DNA of 64,000 nucleotides from Candidatus Thorarchaeota archaeon (GCA_018238205.1 JABCTV010000001.1:62001-126000); one strand, 5' to 3'; shown: positions 19,948-30,271, numbered from the stretch's first letter. The notes: generated by a model from the letters alone, not told the origin. A program made the numbers and translations.

Positions 19948-20586
19948 GTGAAAAATATGAACGATGGAGAACGAACAAATTATGTCTATGAATTCACCTA
20001 TAGTTCAGCTCCAGGGCTTCGTGAGATTTTCCAGTGCAAGTATGTGAGCCCTATTGAAGCACTTAACAGATTCAAAAAGATCCTATCATTGACAGAAGCG
20101 CCTTTTGATTTCAAGATTCTTGTATCAGATGCAACGATGGGAGAAGAGTCTAGTTTTCAAGTCAAGGGCGGCAGTATTGAAGAAATGTTTGCCAAATTCA
20201 AGGTATTCCTTGAAACAAGTACAGGCTGCATCTTTGACGAAGTTGTTGATGAGATTTCAGAAACAGGCTTTGATGAAACCCGATTAGAATCCATGAGCAA
20301 TTATGAAAAGATGCAAGTGATCATATACGCATCCTTCAAGCATGGGAAATTCTCTTCTCTTGATGTTGCAGAAATTTACGAAGATTCATTCAGTGAAAAT
20401 CTTCCAAAGAGTACAGCTTCTACCTATCTTGCACGAATGTGGAACCATAGTAAAGGACACCTTGAACGTTATGGAAATAGATCAGGGTATACATATCGTC
20501 TCAAAACAGAGATAAAAGAAGTTTTGAGAGAAACAGAAAGAGCAGAAGAGCTCTTAGCAGCTATCCAGATGCAAGTCAGGGATTAG
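19948..20586 (+). CDS. Conserved-looking protein of unknown function, possible C-terminal winged-helix
   Basis: Uninterrupted 212-aa ORF; C-term YEKMQVIIYASFKHGKFSSLDVAEIYEDSFSENLPKSTASTYLARMWNHSKGHLERYGNRSGYTYRL reads like a wHTH. Confidence 0.6.
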   Translation: MKNMNDGERTNYVYEFTYSSAPGLREIFQCKYVSPIEALNRFKKILSLTEAPFDFKILVSDATMGEESSFQVKGGSIEEMFAKFKVFLETSTGCIFDEVVDEISETGFDETRLESMSNYEKMQVIIYASFKHGKFSSLDVAEIYEDSFSENLPKSTASTYLARMWNHSKGHLERYGNRSGYTYRLKTEIKEVLRETERAEELLAAIQMQVRD

Positions 20587-20628
20587 CTGGATACTCTTCT
20601 GCATACAAATTTTCCTGTATTAATGGTA

Positions 20629-21945
20629 TTACAAGTCGAAAGAGCGTTCTTCAAGAGAAATATTTAGTGCAGCAAGTTCTTCTAGAATCGGTTCATAGAT
20701 TTCAGGAATGATAGGACGATGAACACCGGTGAGATTGATTCGACCTTCAAGTATCATCCTGCTAGCAATCGCAACAGGAAGTGCAACTGTTCTTGACATG
20801 GAACTATCTCCATTGGGTATGCCATAATCAATCATTGTTGATGTTATCTTCTGTTTCTTGTCGGGATATTCAGCAATGAACTCGTGGTGCATGACAATCA
20901 TATCACGCTCTCCAGGTGCATAGTTCATTTTCTCCTCGAAGAGAGTACATAGTGCATCAAGTCGTGTGTTAACTTTGGAATCTATCTCTCTTTCTTCAAA
21001 TAATCCAAGCCACTCAAACCGAGAAATAACCATGCTGTCCGTATCGATTTTGCAGAACTTTGCAACCGCTTCTTTGAGATCACCTTCTCCAGCTGATGTC
21101 AGGTTTCTCATTACGTCGGTATAAGTCATACCACTTAGAGATCGTTCTTCTATATCGAGTAGACCTAAATCTGCAATTTTATCGAGAGTTTCACACCATC
21201 CTGTATTCCTGAAGGTTCCTCTGAGCATTGTTTTGGTTTCTTTTATGTTGTAGATGTCGATGTAGGACATACTATCTCGGTTCGGATAACCCTCGAATGT
21301 ACCCATACCGGGAACTTCCATGGGTTCACAGTTTTGAAACAAATCAGCTCCTAGAATTTTAACCTCTTTTCCATCACGCAGAAAGTGTGCATCATTTCTT
21401 CCAGCAAGTAATACTCCTCGAGGGCTCCAAGAGAGTTTGTATCCATAGGGGTTATTATTCGCATCAGGTGCAGGAAGACCGCCTGTGAAAGATGTGAAAC
21501 TAACAATTTTGCCATTGTTGTTATGCACATGGTCGATTATCTGCATAGCACTCATATGATCAATGCCAGGATCAACTCCACACTCATTCAAGAGTATGAC
21601 TCCTGCCTTCTTTGCTTCATTTTCTAATGCTTTCATCTCGTCTGAAATGTATGATGTGGTACAGAATGACTTCTTGTGTTTGATTGCGACTTTAGCAGCC
21701 TTGACATGAAATGTGTAAGGAAGTAAAGAGCAAACAAGATCAACTTTGGTGGTCAAGTCTTCGAGAAGCTTATCATCTGTGGCTATATTGAATGCAACAG
21801 CTTCAGCATTCGCACAGCCTTCTATCAATTTTTCAGCTTTACTTTTTGTCCTACTGGCAACCACTACATGGAAGCCGTGTTCACTAAGATAATGGATAAA
21901 CGGACGAGCTACAAGCCCGGCGCCCAAACATAGCACTTTCTTCAT
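20629..21945 (-). CDS. Saccharopine dehydrogenase (SDH half of LKR/SDH)
   Basis: MKKVLCLGAGLVARPFIHYLSEHGFHVVVASRT...; LNECGVDPGIDHMSAMQIIDHVHNNNGKIVSFTSFTGGLPAPDANNNPYGYKLSWSPRGVLLAGRNDA. Confidence 0.92.
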   Translation of the reverse strand: MKKVLCLGAGLVARPFIHYLSEHGFHVVVASRTKSKAEKLIEGCANAEAVAFNIATDDKLLEDLTTKVDLVCSLLPYTFHVKAAKVAIKHKKSFCTTSYISDEMKALENEAKKAGVILLNECGVDPGIDHMSAMQIIDHVHNNNGKIVSFTSFTGGLPAPDANNNPYGYKLSWSPRGVLLAGRNDAHFLRDGKEVKILGADLFQNCEPMEVPGMGTFEGYPNRDSMSYIDIYNIKETKTMLRGTFRNTGWCETLDKIADLGLLDIEERSLSGMTYTDVMRNLTSAGEGDLKEAVAKFCKIDTDSMVISRFEWLGLFEEREIDSKVNTRLDALCTLFEEKMNYAPGERDMIVMHHEFIAEYPDKKQKITSTMIDYGIPNGDSSMSRTVALPVAIASRMILEGRINLTGVHRPIIPEIYEPILEELAALNISLEERSFDL

Positions 21946-21958
21946 CGTTAATGTCTCC

Positions 21959-23260
21959 CTATTTCAGGTATTGATTGAGATATTCGTAATTCTTTGTTAG
22001 TTCGCCTCGATATACAATGATAGCATCTTTGATTTCCCTGGGTAAGTCTAGTTCTTCGAAAGATGCTTTGAAATCTGCCTTGGCAAGTGCAGGTATGAAA
22101 TCGAGTAAGGTTTCGCCAAATGAAGCAGATGCTTCACGTGGAAGTTCACATGGTAGATTATCGACGGCCATGATTACTGGACCATCGCCTTTTACACCAA
22201 GTTCGGCTCGATCTTCGTTGATGAGATAGACAAATGCAGGGTCAGCAGGAGTTGTACAATCGAGTGTGAACTCAATGGCACCACCTACATCACAAGAAAT
22301 GTCACCTATTGCACGAAGTTTACGGGATTCTTCTTTCCAGTGTTCACGAATGAAATCCTTTGATATTAGCCGGGGGTATTTGTTCGTCCAGTAAATACAG
22401 TTCATAATGACTGTAAGATACTGAACATAATTATGAAACACACCGCTGTAACCTGCCTTTCCTGTTTTGTAGTAGTCCTGGAGTTCAAACTTGCTTGACG
22501 AGTCTTTAGGTTCTACCATATCTTCTTCCTTGAAGACACATTTGTACAACAAGTTACGTTTTGGTTCCAGATCTTGAAGACCATCTGGTTCAACTATTTC
22601 ATGGGGTAGTAAATCAAAGAGCTCTTGAGCTCCGCGTGATACATTGCCATATCCTGCAAAACCTACGACAAATGGTGCAAGTTCTTCAGGAATTCCTTGT
22701 TCTTGGATTCGTTTTCCAAGGAGCTTGAATTCTTCTTTCACAGCTTCAAGTCCCTTGAGTTCAAGTGTTGTCCGCATTCCATTGAATGGATTGGGTTGAA
22801 TACCTTCGACTTCTAAACGGTTTCCAAGGACACGAAATGTATCAGATATCCCAGCCATTCCGGCCCAATTACCAAAGAAAATCAAGCGCCGCCCCTTATC
22901 ATCTACTACTCGTTCATAATCAACCAATGTAGATCCAGTTGTCATTATGTGTCTAAGCATGGGCATATTGTACTTCTGACCCTTGATTGTATGACTGAAA
23001 AAGAAATAGACCACATCTTTTTCAAAGAAATCCATTGGCATCTCTTTGATACCAAGGACTACGGGGACACCACTTCCCTTCAGTGGGATAGCTGTAGCAC
23101 CAACACTTTCGAATTCTTCTTCTGTGAATGCACGTTGATTGCTGGGTTCAATCACAAATTTAATGCCATGTTTATCGGATAGTGATTTCACATGTTCAGG
23201 TATGAGTGCAATTCTCGTTTCAAACGCTTTTTCTTCCTTTCGTAGACCAATGCGATTCAA
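21959..23260 (-). CDS. Lysine-2-oxoglutarate reductase (LKR half; AlaDh/PNT domain)
   Basis: MNRIGLRKEEKAFETRIALIPEHVKSLSDKHGIKFVIEPSNQRAFTEEEFESVGA...VYFFFSHTIKGQKYNMPMLRHIM...GYGNVSRGAQELFDLLPHE. Confidence 0.9.
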   Translation of the reverse strand: MNRIGLRKEEKAFETRIALIPEHVKSLSDKHGIKFVIEPSNQRAFTEEEFESVGATAIPLKGSGVPVVLGIKEMPMDFFEKDVVYFFFSHTIKGQKYNMPMLRHIMTTGSTLVDYERVVDDKGRRLIFFGNWAGMAGISDTFRVLGNRLEVEGIQPNPFNGMRTTLELKGLEAVKEEFKLLGKRIQEQGIPEELAPFVVGFAGYGNVSRGAQELFDLLPHEIVEPDGLQDLEPKRNLLYKCVFKEEDMVEPKDSSSKFELQDYYKTGKAGYSGVFHNYVQYLTVIMNCIYWTNKYPRLISKDFIREHWKEESRKLRAIGDISCDVGGAIEFTLDCTTPADPAFVYLINEDRAELGVKGDGPVIMAVDNLPCELPREASASFGETLLDFIPALAKADFKASFEELDLPREIKDAIIVYRGELTKNYEYLNQYLK

Positions 23261-23387
23261 CTATTTTTCCTCCGATTATTCCCCAATAGGAGTGATGGTG
23301 TGCTGAGAGCGAGGCCAAGACACCTACGCTTTAACCTTTCCTGTAGGCCACAGATGTATTGATTGTATTACACAAGTTGAAATCTTA

Positions 23388-23399
23388 GAACATGTGTTC
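23388..23399. promoter_or_regulatory. GAACATGTGTTC, variant of the GAACACGTGTTC palindrome
   Basis: One mismatch to three perfect copies nearby; lies between the divergent LKR gene and the small ORF at 23419. Confidence 0.55.
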
Positions 23400-23418
23400 T
23401 TTGATTGGTGTCTGGAGA

Positions 23419-23709
23419 ATGTCTTCGTATCTCTACCTATATGATTGTAAAGAAGCAAGACGTACCAATGCACGTCGCGTGGCATTTACCAAAGAGCTCT
23501 ATGGGTATACTTACACCTGGAAAACAAAATCAGGTATCAAGGAGAAAAGAAAACCAGGTCTCTTAGATGAGTGTGTGGGATCCAAAGCTGTTGCAGATTC
23601 AGCTATTCTGGTACCAGAAGAATCACGAGTGTTGTTCGAAAGTCTATTCTCAATCTACAAAGATATTCTCAGTCTTAGAGTGTATGAGATTGTTCAAGAG
23701 ATTCTGTAA
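23419..23709 (+). CDS. Small uncharacterised basic protein
   Basis: MSSYLYLYDCKEARRTNARRVAFTKELYGYTYTWKTKSGIKEKRKPGLLDECVGSKAVADSAILVPEESRVLFESLF...; TGGAG just before ATG 23419. Confidence 0.55.
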   Translation: MSSYLYLYDCKEARRTNARRVAFTKELYGYTYTWKTKSGIKEKRKPGLLDECVGSKAVADSAILVPEESRVLFESLFSIYKDILSLRVYEIVQEIL

Positions 23710-23730
23710 AGTATATTCCAGGAAAACTTC

Positions 23731-23742
23731 GAACACGTGTTC
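23731..23742. promoter_or_regulatory. GAACACGTGTTC palindrome copy 2
   Basis: Perfect 12-bp palindrome read directly. Confidence 0.65.
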
Positions 23743-23978
23743 TAGTTACTATTATCCCAACATGAATACTAATATGTTTCAGACAATATCTGGATAACAC
23801 CCCTTCATTTCCACTGCAGAAAAGAAAAAATGTAGTGATTTCGAGCGATCAATAATGTATAATAAAAATGGAGATAAATGAGAGCTGCGAAAACAGCTAT
23901 TTATACTTACTGTTGTCTAATTTTTTAGATAAACGATTGATAATTTCTACTGGAAATCAAGGGGTCTTATGGGTCTTG

Positions 23979-23990
23979 GAACACGTGTTC
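23979..23990. promoter_or_regulatory. GAACACGTGTTC palindrome copy 3
   Basis: Perfect 12-bp palindrome read directly, upstream of iorA. Confidence 0.65.
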
Positions 23991-24029
23991 GAACAGTAAT
24001 ACAAGTAATACCCGGGAGAAAAGAAATTG

Positions 24030-24041
24030 GAACACGTGTTC
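24030..24041. promoter_or_regulatory. GAACACGTGTTC palindrome copy 4
   Basis: Perfect 12-bp palindrome read directly, 51 bp from copy 3, upstream of iorA. Confidence 0.65.
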
Positions 24042-24122
24042 GAAGGTTTTTCCATTACCACAAGACTATTACACAACTCAATGATGCTCGTCGACATACG
24101 CTAGAACATGGAGGATCTGTGA

Positions 24123-26015
24123 TTGGCAAAACCTCTAGAATTACTTGAAGACACTCCAGGAAAGAAAGTACTCTTGCTTGCAAACGAAGCTATTGCTCGG
24201 GGAGTAGTTGAGGCTGGAGTCAGGTTAGTTGCACTCTATCCTGGCACACCCAGTAGTGAAATCGGAAACAATCTTACATTCATGGCGCCAAAAATTCCAA
24301 ATTTCTACTTTGAGTTCAGTACAAATGAAAAGGTTTCACTCGAAGTTGCTGGTGCTGCAGCCGTCGCCGGTGTTCGATCAATGATGGTCTGTAAAGGACC
24401 GGGTCTCAATGTTGCTGCAGATCCGTTCTTCTCTCTTGCATATGTTGGAGTTCGTGCAGGAATGGTCATTGTTGTTGCAGATGATCCCAGTATGTGGAGT
24501 TCACAGAATGAGAATGACAGTAGATACTACGCACTGATGGGAAATATGCCTATGATGGAACCTAGCGATCCTATAGAAGCCAAGTCAATGTTGCTTGAAG
24601 CTTATGACTTCTCAGAACAATTCGAGTTACCAGTTCTATTCAGAACGACAACACGAGTTAATCATACCAGAGCACCTATTGAATTTGGACCAATACCAAC
24701 TCTTCCTGATAAGGTAGTGTTTGAGAAAGATCCTTTCAGATTTGTTCCAATACCATCCGTAGCAAGAGTCCGACACCAATGGTTACTTGAACAGATTGAG
24801 AAAGCCCGTGAGGTTTCGGAAACCAGTCCATTGAACTTCACCGAGGGTGAAGGAGACCTGGGAATCATAACAAGCGGAGTAGCATACAATTATGTGAAAG
24901 AAGCTCTTTTAGAAATGAATCTCTCAGCAGAAGTTTTGAAACTTGGAATCACACATCCAATCCCAGAGAAGAAAATAATTGAACTTCTGAAAAAACACAA
25001 GAGAATCGTGATAGTTGAAGAACTTGAACCGTATCTAGAAACACACGCAAGGCGCCTGGCACATCTGGAAAAAATAACAGTGGAAATCTTAGGTAAAGAG
25101 CAGGGTTTCTTCTCTCGTGCTGGTGAGTACAGCCCACGAATTGTTATGGAAGCTTTGTGCAAGGTTCAAGATTGTAATACACCTATTAACTGGGAAGATA
25201 TCGATAAGAGATCTGATGCAGTTCTCGATTTACCACCCAGACCGCCTCTATTATGCGCAGGTTGTCCACATCGAGCATCATACTATGCAATTCGTGCAGC
25301 GACACGTGGGAAAGCCATCTATCCATCCGATATTGGATGTTATACTCTGAGTATAGCACCACCTCTTGAAACTGCAGACATTCTATTTGATATGGGGTCT
25401 TCAATAACTACAGCTTGTGGACTTGCAGAAGTTACTGATCAAGACATTGTTGCATCAATTGGTGATGGTACTTTCTTCGCATCCGGACTTCCAGGTATAG
25501 TCAACGCAGTCTATAACCAACACCGAATTTGTTTGGTAATATTGGATAATCGAACAACAGCAATGACAGGCCATCAACCTCATCCTGGAACTGGAATTAC
25601 AGGAATGCGCAAAGAAGTTACACCACTCGATATCGAAGAAGTATGCAAGGGTCTCGGTGTCAAATATGTCAAGACAATCAATCCTTTCGACTCAATTGCA
25701 GGTCTTGTTGGCGAAGTAAGAGAGATGGTCAAATGGGCAAGGGAGAATCATAGTCCTGCTGTGTTAGTTTCTAAGGAAGCATGTGCTCTGTTGACAGCAG
25801 CTGACCGCCGACGTGCAAGTGAAACACCACCAAAATATTACGTTGATCAGGAAGCATGTACTGCTTGCAAGCGTTGTCTCAATCGACTATCTTGTCCAGC
25901 TATGTATATGGATCCAGAAACAGAGAAGGCTGTAATCGATGAAACACAATGCAATCTCTGCGGAACTTGTGTTTCTGTTTGTCCACAGGGGGCAATTAAG
26001 AGGGAGGCTGAATAG
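24123..26015 (+). CDS. iorA: Indolepyruvate ferredoxin oxidoreductase subunit alpha
   Basis: KVLLLANEAIARGVVEAGVRLVALYPGTPSSEIG...CAGCPHRASYYAIRAA...GDGTFFASGLPGIVNAVYN...; C-term 2x4Fe4S CTACKRCLNRLSCPAM / CNLCGTCVSVCPQGAI; TTG start. Confidence 0.96.
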   Translation: MAKPLELLEDTPGKKVLLLANEAIARGVVEAGVRLVALYPGTPSSEIGNNLTFMAPKIPNFYFEFSTNEKVSLEVAGAAAVAGVRSMMVCKGPGLNVAADPFFSLAYVGVRAGMVIVVADDPSMWSSQNENDSRYYALMGNMPMMEPSDPIEAKSMLLEAYDFSEQFELPVLFRTTTRVNHTRAPIEFGPIPTLPDKVVFEKDPFRFVPIPSVARVRHQWLLEQIEKAREVSETSPLNFTEGEGDLGIITSGVAYNYVKEALLEMNLSAEVLKLGITHPIPEKKIIELLKKHKRIVIVEELEPYLETHARRLAHLEKITVEILGKEQGFFSRAGEYSPRIVMEALCKVQDCNTPINWEDIDKRSDAVLDLPPRPPLLCAGCPHRASYYAIRAATRGKAIYPSDIGCYTLSIAPPLETADILFDMGSSITTACGLAEVTDQDIVASIGDGTFFASGLPGIVNAVYNQHRICLVILDNRTTAMTGHQPHPGTGITGMRKEVTPLDIEEVCKGLGVKYVKTINPFDSIAGLVGEVREMVKWARENHSPAVLVSKEACALLTAADRRRASETPPKYYVDQEACTACKRCLNRLSCPAMYMDPETEKAVIDETQCNLCGTCVSVCPQGAIKREAE

Positions 26016-26630
26016 ATGCCTAGTAATACTAGTAATACAGTAAATATTGCAATATCTGGAGTAGGTGGACAAGGAGTTCTTACACTTGCTGAACTTCTTG
26101 CTAAGGCCGCCTTGCGTGAAGGACTGAATGTGAGAGTTGGAGAAATTCATGGGATGGCCCAGAGGGGCGGTCATGTTGTCTGTACAGTTAGAATTGGTGA
26201 TGACGCAAAAGGACCAATCATTGATGCAGGTGCAGCAGATCTTCTTGTAGGCTTTGAACCTGTTGAAACACTAAGAGAGATTCATCTTGTGAAGAAGGGT
26301 GGTTATGTGCTAATGAGCTCACATGTTCAATATCCTGTTGCTGTTTCTATGGGAAAAGCTGAGTATCCAGATCATAAGGAGATATTAGCATCCATCAAGA
26401 AATTCACAGATAAAATCATTGAGATAAACGCTCATAAAATTGCAGTAGAGGCAGGAAACCCACGGGCCCTGAACATGGTGATGTTTGGTGGAATAATTGG
26501 AACCAATCTTGTACCAATTAGTAAAGATTCAGCAATGCAAACAATCCGTGAAGCTTTCCCGAAAAAATTTGAGAAAACTAATACCACCGCTGCTGAAATT
26601 GGTTTAGAAAGAGTGAGAAGTAGTATCTAA
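26016..26630 (+). CDS. iorB: Indolepyruvate ferredoxin oxidoreductase subunit beta
   Basis: NIAISGVGGQGVLTLAELLAKAALREGLNVRVGEIHGMAQRGGHVVCTVRIG; directly follows iorA. Confidence 0.95.
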   Translation: MPSNTSNTVNIAISGVGGQGVLTLAELLAKAALREGLNVRVGEIHGMAQRGGHVVCTVRIGDDAKGPIIDAGAADLLVGFEPVETLREIHLVKKGGYVLMSSHVQYPVAVSMGKAEYPDHKEILASIKKFTDKIIEINAHKIAVEAGNPRALNMVMFGGIIGTNLVPISKDSAMQTIREAFPKKFEKTNTTAAEIGLERVRSSI

Positions 26631-26644
26631 TATTTGTATTACTA

Positions 26645-29002
26645 TCATTCCTCAGTTAATCTGGCTAAAGCTGTTGCAACTTGACCAACAGAAATTCCGC
26701 CATCGCCAGGTGGGACAAACGAATGAAGAATGGGCATGAGATTATGCTTTCGAACTTGATCAGCAACAGCTTTTGTTATAATCCGATTGACTGCTACTCC
26801 TCCTGAAAATCCAACATGAAGTATCCCTTCATCTTGAGCAACTTCACATGCAATCTCTGCCAAGCTTTGACCAATTGACCATTGAGCTGCATATGCTAAC
26901 TCTGAACGACTCATTCCCTTCTCTCTAAGTTCTATTATCTGTAATAGTAACTGAGTTGTATCTAAGACCGGACCGTAGTCAGATTTGACGAACTTTGTCT
27001 TGAGTTGGAAATCCGATTTTCGAGATACTGATTCCAGTTTCATTGGACATTCACCATCATACGAATTTTGAGTACAAATACCCAATGCGACTGCAATAGC
27101 GTCAAGAACTCTACCAGTACTTGAACTCTTTACAGTATTTATTTTCCTTTCATTCGCTTTCATAAGAATCTCTAACATATCCGCTGTAACTTTCTGTCCT
27201 GGGGACACTTCAGCCGAGCTCAGGAGTTGGAGAATCTTTTCATTCTCTATCTCTTTACCCGTTATTCCGAGAAAAGCTCTTGACGAGTAGACAGCAGATA
27301 GATCTCCACCAGTATAATCCTGTACCATCAATCCACCCTTGCGCTCATAGTTTCTGAAACCTCCAACAAGAATCTCACCACCCCAAGCGTTCCCATCCTC
27401 CCCATATCCATAGCCATCTGCTGTAATACAAACAATACGATTATTAATTGGTATCAAAGTATCTACCATCAGAGAAGATAGATGTGCATGATGATGCTGC
27501 ACACGAAAGAGCGGAATATCGTTTTCAGATGCGATTCGTTCTGCCATATCTGTGCTCAGAAATTCGGGATGTAAATCACAAGCAACTCCATCAAGTTTTG
27601 AAATATCTAAGAGATGCTTCATGTGATCTATAGCTTGTGTTAGAAACTCAATATTCTCTACTTGATCAGTATCACCTATGTACTGCGTCATGTACACTCG
27701 ACCAGATTTTGATAGGGCTCCTGTTACTTTCTCTTCCGGACCTACGCCCAACACTTTGATTGACTTCCATGGTCCATTGAATACAAGTGGTTCTGGAACA
27801 TATCCTCTTGCGCGTCTAATGAATACTGGATTTTCCTTATCTGTAAGTTTCACAACAGAATCATCTGCACGTTGGTGAATCTTTCTATTATGAACCAAGA
27901 AATAATCAACAATATTACCCAGCTCTTTCATGATAGTTTCTGGTTCAATATACATAGGCATTCCAGTAGGATTGGCACTTGTCATTACTAATGCAGGCTC
28001 GTCGGAATACTTGAAGAGAAGATGATGCATTGGCGCATATGGTAACATAACGCCTATACTATCGAGCCCTGGGGCAATCAAATCAAGAACAGAATCTTGT
28101 ATTAGTGGTAATACACTGGAATCAAGGGTTCTTCTAGGAGCTAAAACAATAGGTCTACGCCAGGATGTTAGGATCCGTTCCTCAAGTTGATTGATATCAA
28201 CAAGAGTCTTGAGTATATCCAAATCCCTAACCATTAATGCAAAGGGTCTCTGAAACCTTTTCTTTCTCTCTCGTAGAATTTCTATTGGTCTTGAATCACT
28301 TGTCTTGGTGGCAATGTGTGTTCCGCCAATTCCTTGAAGAGCAACAATTGCATCGTTATCAATTAACCCTGCAATAGCTTCTATCGGGTTCTCATCCGTG
28401 AATTCTTTTCCTCCTTTATCCACAAGACGATATCTGGGTCCACATGAATCACATGCTGTGGTCTGTGCATGATACCGCCTATCCAATGGGTCTGTATAAC
28501 CCGTATTACAAGTATCACACAAAGGAAAATCGACCATTGTAGTGTTAGGCCTATCATATGGCAGATTTGTTATGGTAGAGTATCTGGGTCCACACGCAGC
28601 ACACGATGTGAAACCATAGCGATACCATCTAGATTTGGGATTGAACAAGTCTGTTACACAATCATTACATATTGCAATATCCGGGGGCAAAACTGGAATT
28701 GCATCATCATTACGTACGGTAGAGGACTTATGGATCAGAAAATCCGAAAAGGTACCTTCTACAGGTGTCCACTCGATATCAAGTGTATCTATCCGTGATA
28801 TTGAAGGCAAATCATTCTTGACACTGTTGATTAGTTCTTGGACTTGTTTCTCTGTACCTTCAACTACTATCTCAACACCTGCATCTCCAAGATTGAGTAC
28901 ATATCCAACCAATGAATGAGACTTGGCAACGCGATAGACAAAAGGTCTGAATCCAACTCCTTGGACAATCCCAGTCACATGGATTACCGCTTTTCTCTTC
29001 AC
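26645..29002 (-). CDS. hypF: Carbamoyltransferase HypF ([NiFe]-hydrogenase maturation)
   Basis: Acylphosphatase domain VTGIVQGVGFRPFVYRVA; zinc motifs CNDCVTDLF...CAACGPRYSTI...CDTCNTGY...CDSCGPRY; YrdC and Kae1-like domains (FRVQHHHAHLSSL). Confidence 0.97.
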   Translation of the reverse strand: MKRKAVIHVTGIVQGVGFRPFVYRVAKSHSLVGYVLNLGDAGVEIVVEGTEKQVQELINSVKNDLPSISRIDTLDIEWTPVEGTFSDFLIHKSSTVRNDDAIPVLPPDIAICNDCVTDLFNPKSRWYRYGFTSCAACGPRYSTITNLPYDRPNTTMVDFPLCDTCNTGYTDPLDRRYHAQTTACDSCGPRYRLVDKGGKEFTDENPIEAIAGLIDNDAIVALQGIGGTHIATKTSDSRPIEILRERKKRFQRPFALMVRDLDILKTLVDINQLEERILTSWRRPIVLAPRRTLDSSVLPLIQDSVLDLIAPGLDSIGVMLPYAPMHHLLFKYSDEPALVMTSANPTGMPMYIEPETIMKELGNIVDYFLVHNRKIHQRADDSVVKLTDKENPVFIRRARGYVPEPLVFNGPWKSIKVLGVGPEEKVTGALSKSGRVYMTQYIGDTDQVENIEFLTQAIDHMKHLLDISKLDGVACDLHPEFLSTDMAERIASENDIPLFRVQHHHAHLSSLMVDTLIPINNRIVCITADGYGYGEDGNAWGGEILVGGFRNYERKGGLMVQDYTGGDLSAVYSSRAFLGITGKEIENEKILQLLSSAEVSPGQKVTADMLEILMKANERKINTVKSSSTGRVLDAIAVALGICTQNSYDGECPMKLESVSRKSDFQLKTKFVKSDYGPVLDTTQLLLQIIELREKGMSRSELAYAAQWSIGQSLAEIACEVAQDEGILHVGFSGGVAVNRIITKAVADQVRKHNLMPILHSFVPPGDGGISVGQVATALARLTEE

Positions 29003-29107
29003 AATCTTGGCTCCTCTAAACGTTGAGAATTGTTGTTAATATTAATCCAGTGAAGTGGCAATTATAGGTCCTCTTAAGGACAGGTAAGAGATAATCATTG
29101 AACAGGC

Positions 29108-29521
29108 TTGACGAATAGTACACATACCAAATCAATAGTCCGAGAACCGGAGGCAACTGCATCAGTTTTAGATTCAATTCCCGACTGTTTGAAAGATACA
29201 CTCCTTAACTCATCAACACCTGAAGGAAAGGGAAGGAAATCTGTTTTGATATCAAGTAACAATCTTGCTAATCGTTTCATTCTCTCAAGATGGGGTATTC
29301 GTCCATCACAGAGGAGACGATACAAGAATCTCTTTGCATCTATTCGAAAGCACTGCCGAGTACTGTTTAATCACTACCTTTTACGAGGAAGAATAGAATG
29401 GATCAATATTTCTGGGAAACATCTTTTTGGTGTGTATAAATTTGATGAGGTCCGTGGGAACCTTATCTTGGGGTTTGTAGTGATGACTCCTGAATCAGAA
29501 TGGACTCTATCAAATCGTTAA
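29108..29521 (+). CDS. Hypothetical protein
   Basis: 137-aa ORF with plausible composition; overlapping minus-strand ORFs look less protein-like. Confidence 0.45.
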   Translation: MTNSTHTKSIVREPEATASVLDSIPDCLKDTLLNSSTPEGKGRKSVLISSNNLANRFILSRWGIRPSQRRRYKNLFASIRKHCRVLFNHYLLRGRIEWINISGKHLFGVYKFDEVRGNLILGFVVMTPESEWTLSNR

Positions 29522-29719
29522 TTTTACATTATACTTAATTGTAATACAGGTATCACAATGGAACATAAGATGATACTTATTACTATAAGAACTCCGTATA
29601 CAAAACTGTATCCGCACAGAAAGACAGAACGAAGCAATAATCAAACCCTTTCTAAGCCTCCTAAAGGGTGTTTTACCCCATTATGAGAATTGTGCGTGTA
29701 ATTCAATGGAGACCATACT

Positions 29720-30271
29720 ATGAGTGAGAAATCCACCACCCAGCCTGATAGAAAAGCTATCAAGAATCTCGCATCTGGAACTAAACAAGTATTGAAAGAA
29801 CCAATACTCAAGAAACTCCAAGAAGGATCAACTCTGAGTACAACTCAGCTTGAAACATTATTGATTGACCTTGTAGTTGAAGACAATTTTGGTTCCCATA
29901 TCACCTATGAGGATAAGGCATCATACCGTTCTCGGACTGGAACGAGAACTCGAGGAGTATCAAGAGGTGCTTACAATAGAACTCTCACTCAAGCTCGAAG
30001 AAATGTTACACGATGTCTCTATACAATGCTACTTCTTGCATATCTGGGATTATTTGAATCCACAGTGTTTAGACCCTTTGAAGAAGTAGCGGGTCGAATC
30101 GGTGACTACAGAAGAATCAGAGATATACTAGCAGGAAAGACAGAATTGACTAAAGAAGATCTTGAAAGTGTTGGAGTAACAGAACGAACAATCATGTCAA
30201 TTCTAGAAGAGCTTTCCTCATCATTGGTGCTAAAGTCTGAACTCTCACGAAAGAAACCAAATGATGAATGA
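29720..30271 (+). CDS. Hypothetical protein, basic centre
   Basis: MSEKSTTQPDRKAIKNLASGTKQVLKEPILKKL...RSRTGTRTRGVSRGAYNRTLTQARRNVTRCLYTMLLLAYLGLFE; no family recognised. Confidence 0.55.
   Translation: MSEKSTTQPDRKAIKNLASGTKQVLKEPILKKLQEGSTLSTTQLETLLIDLVVEDNFGSHITYEDKASYRSRTGTRTRGVSRGAYNRTLTQARRNVTRCLYTMLLLAYLGLFESTVFRPFEEVAGRIGDYRRIRDILAGKTELTKEDLESVGVTERTIMSILEELSSSLVLKSELSRKKPNDE

Noticed and set aside
23388-24041. GAACACGTGTTC repeats as a CRISPR array
   Set aside because: Repeats are only 12 bp, irregularly spaced (about 340, 250, 50 bp) and palindromic; no cas genes. No CRISPR array was seen in the window.
24662-25404. Minus-strand ORFs inside iorA and plus ORF 25117..25350
   Set aside because: Alternative frames of a strongly supported iorA.
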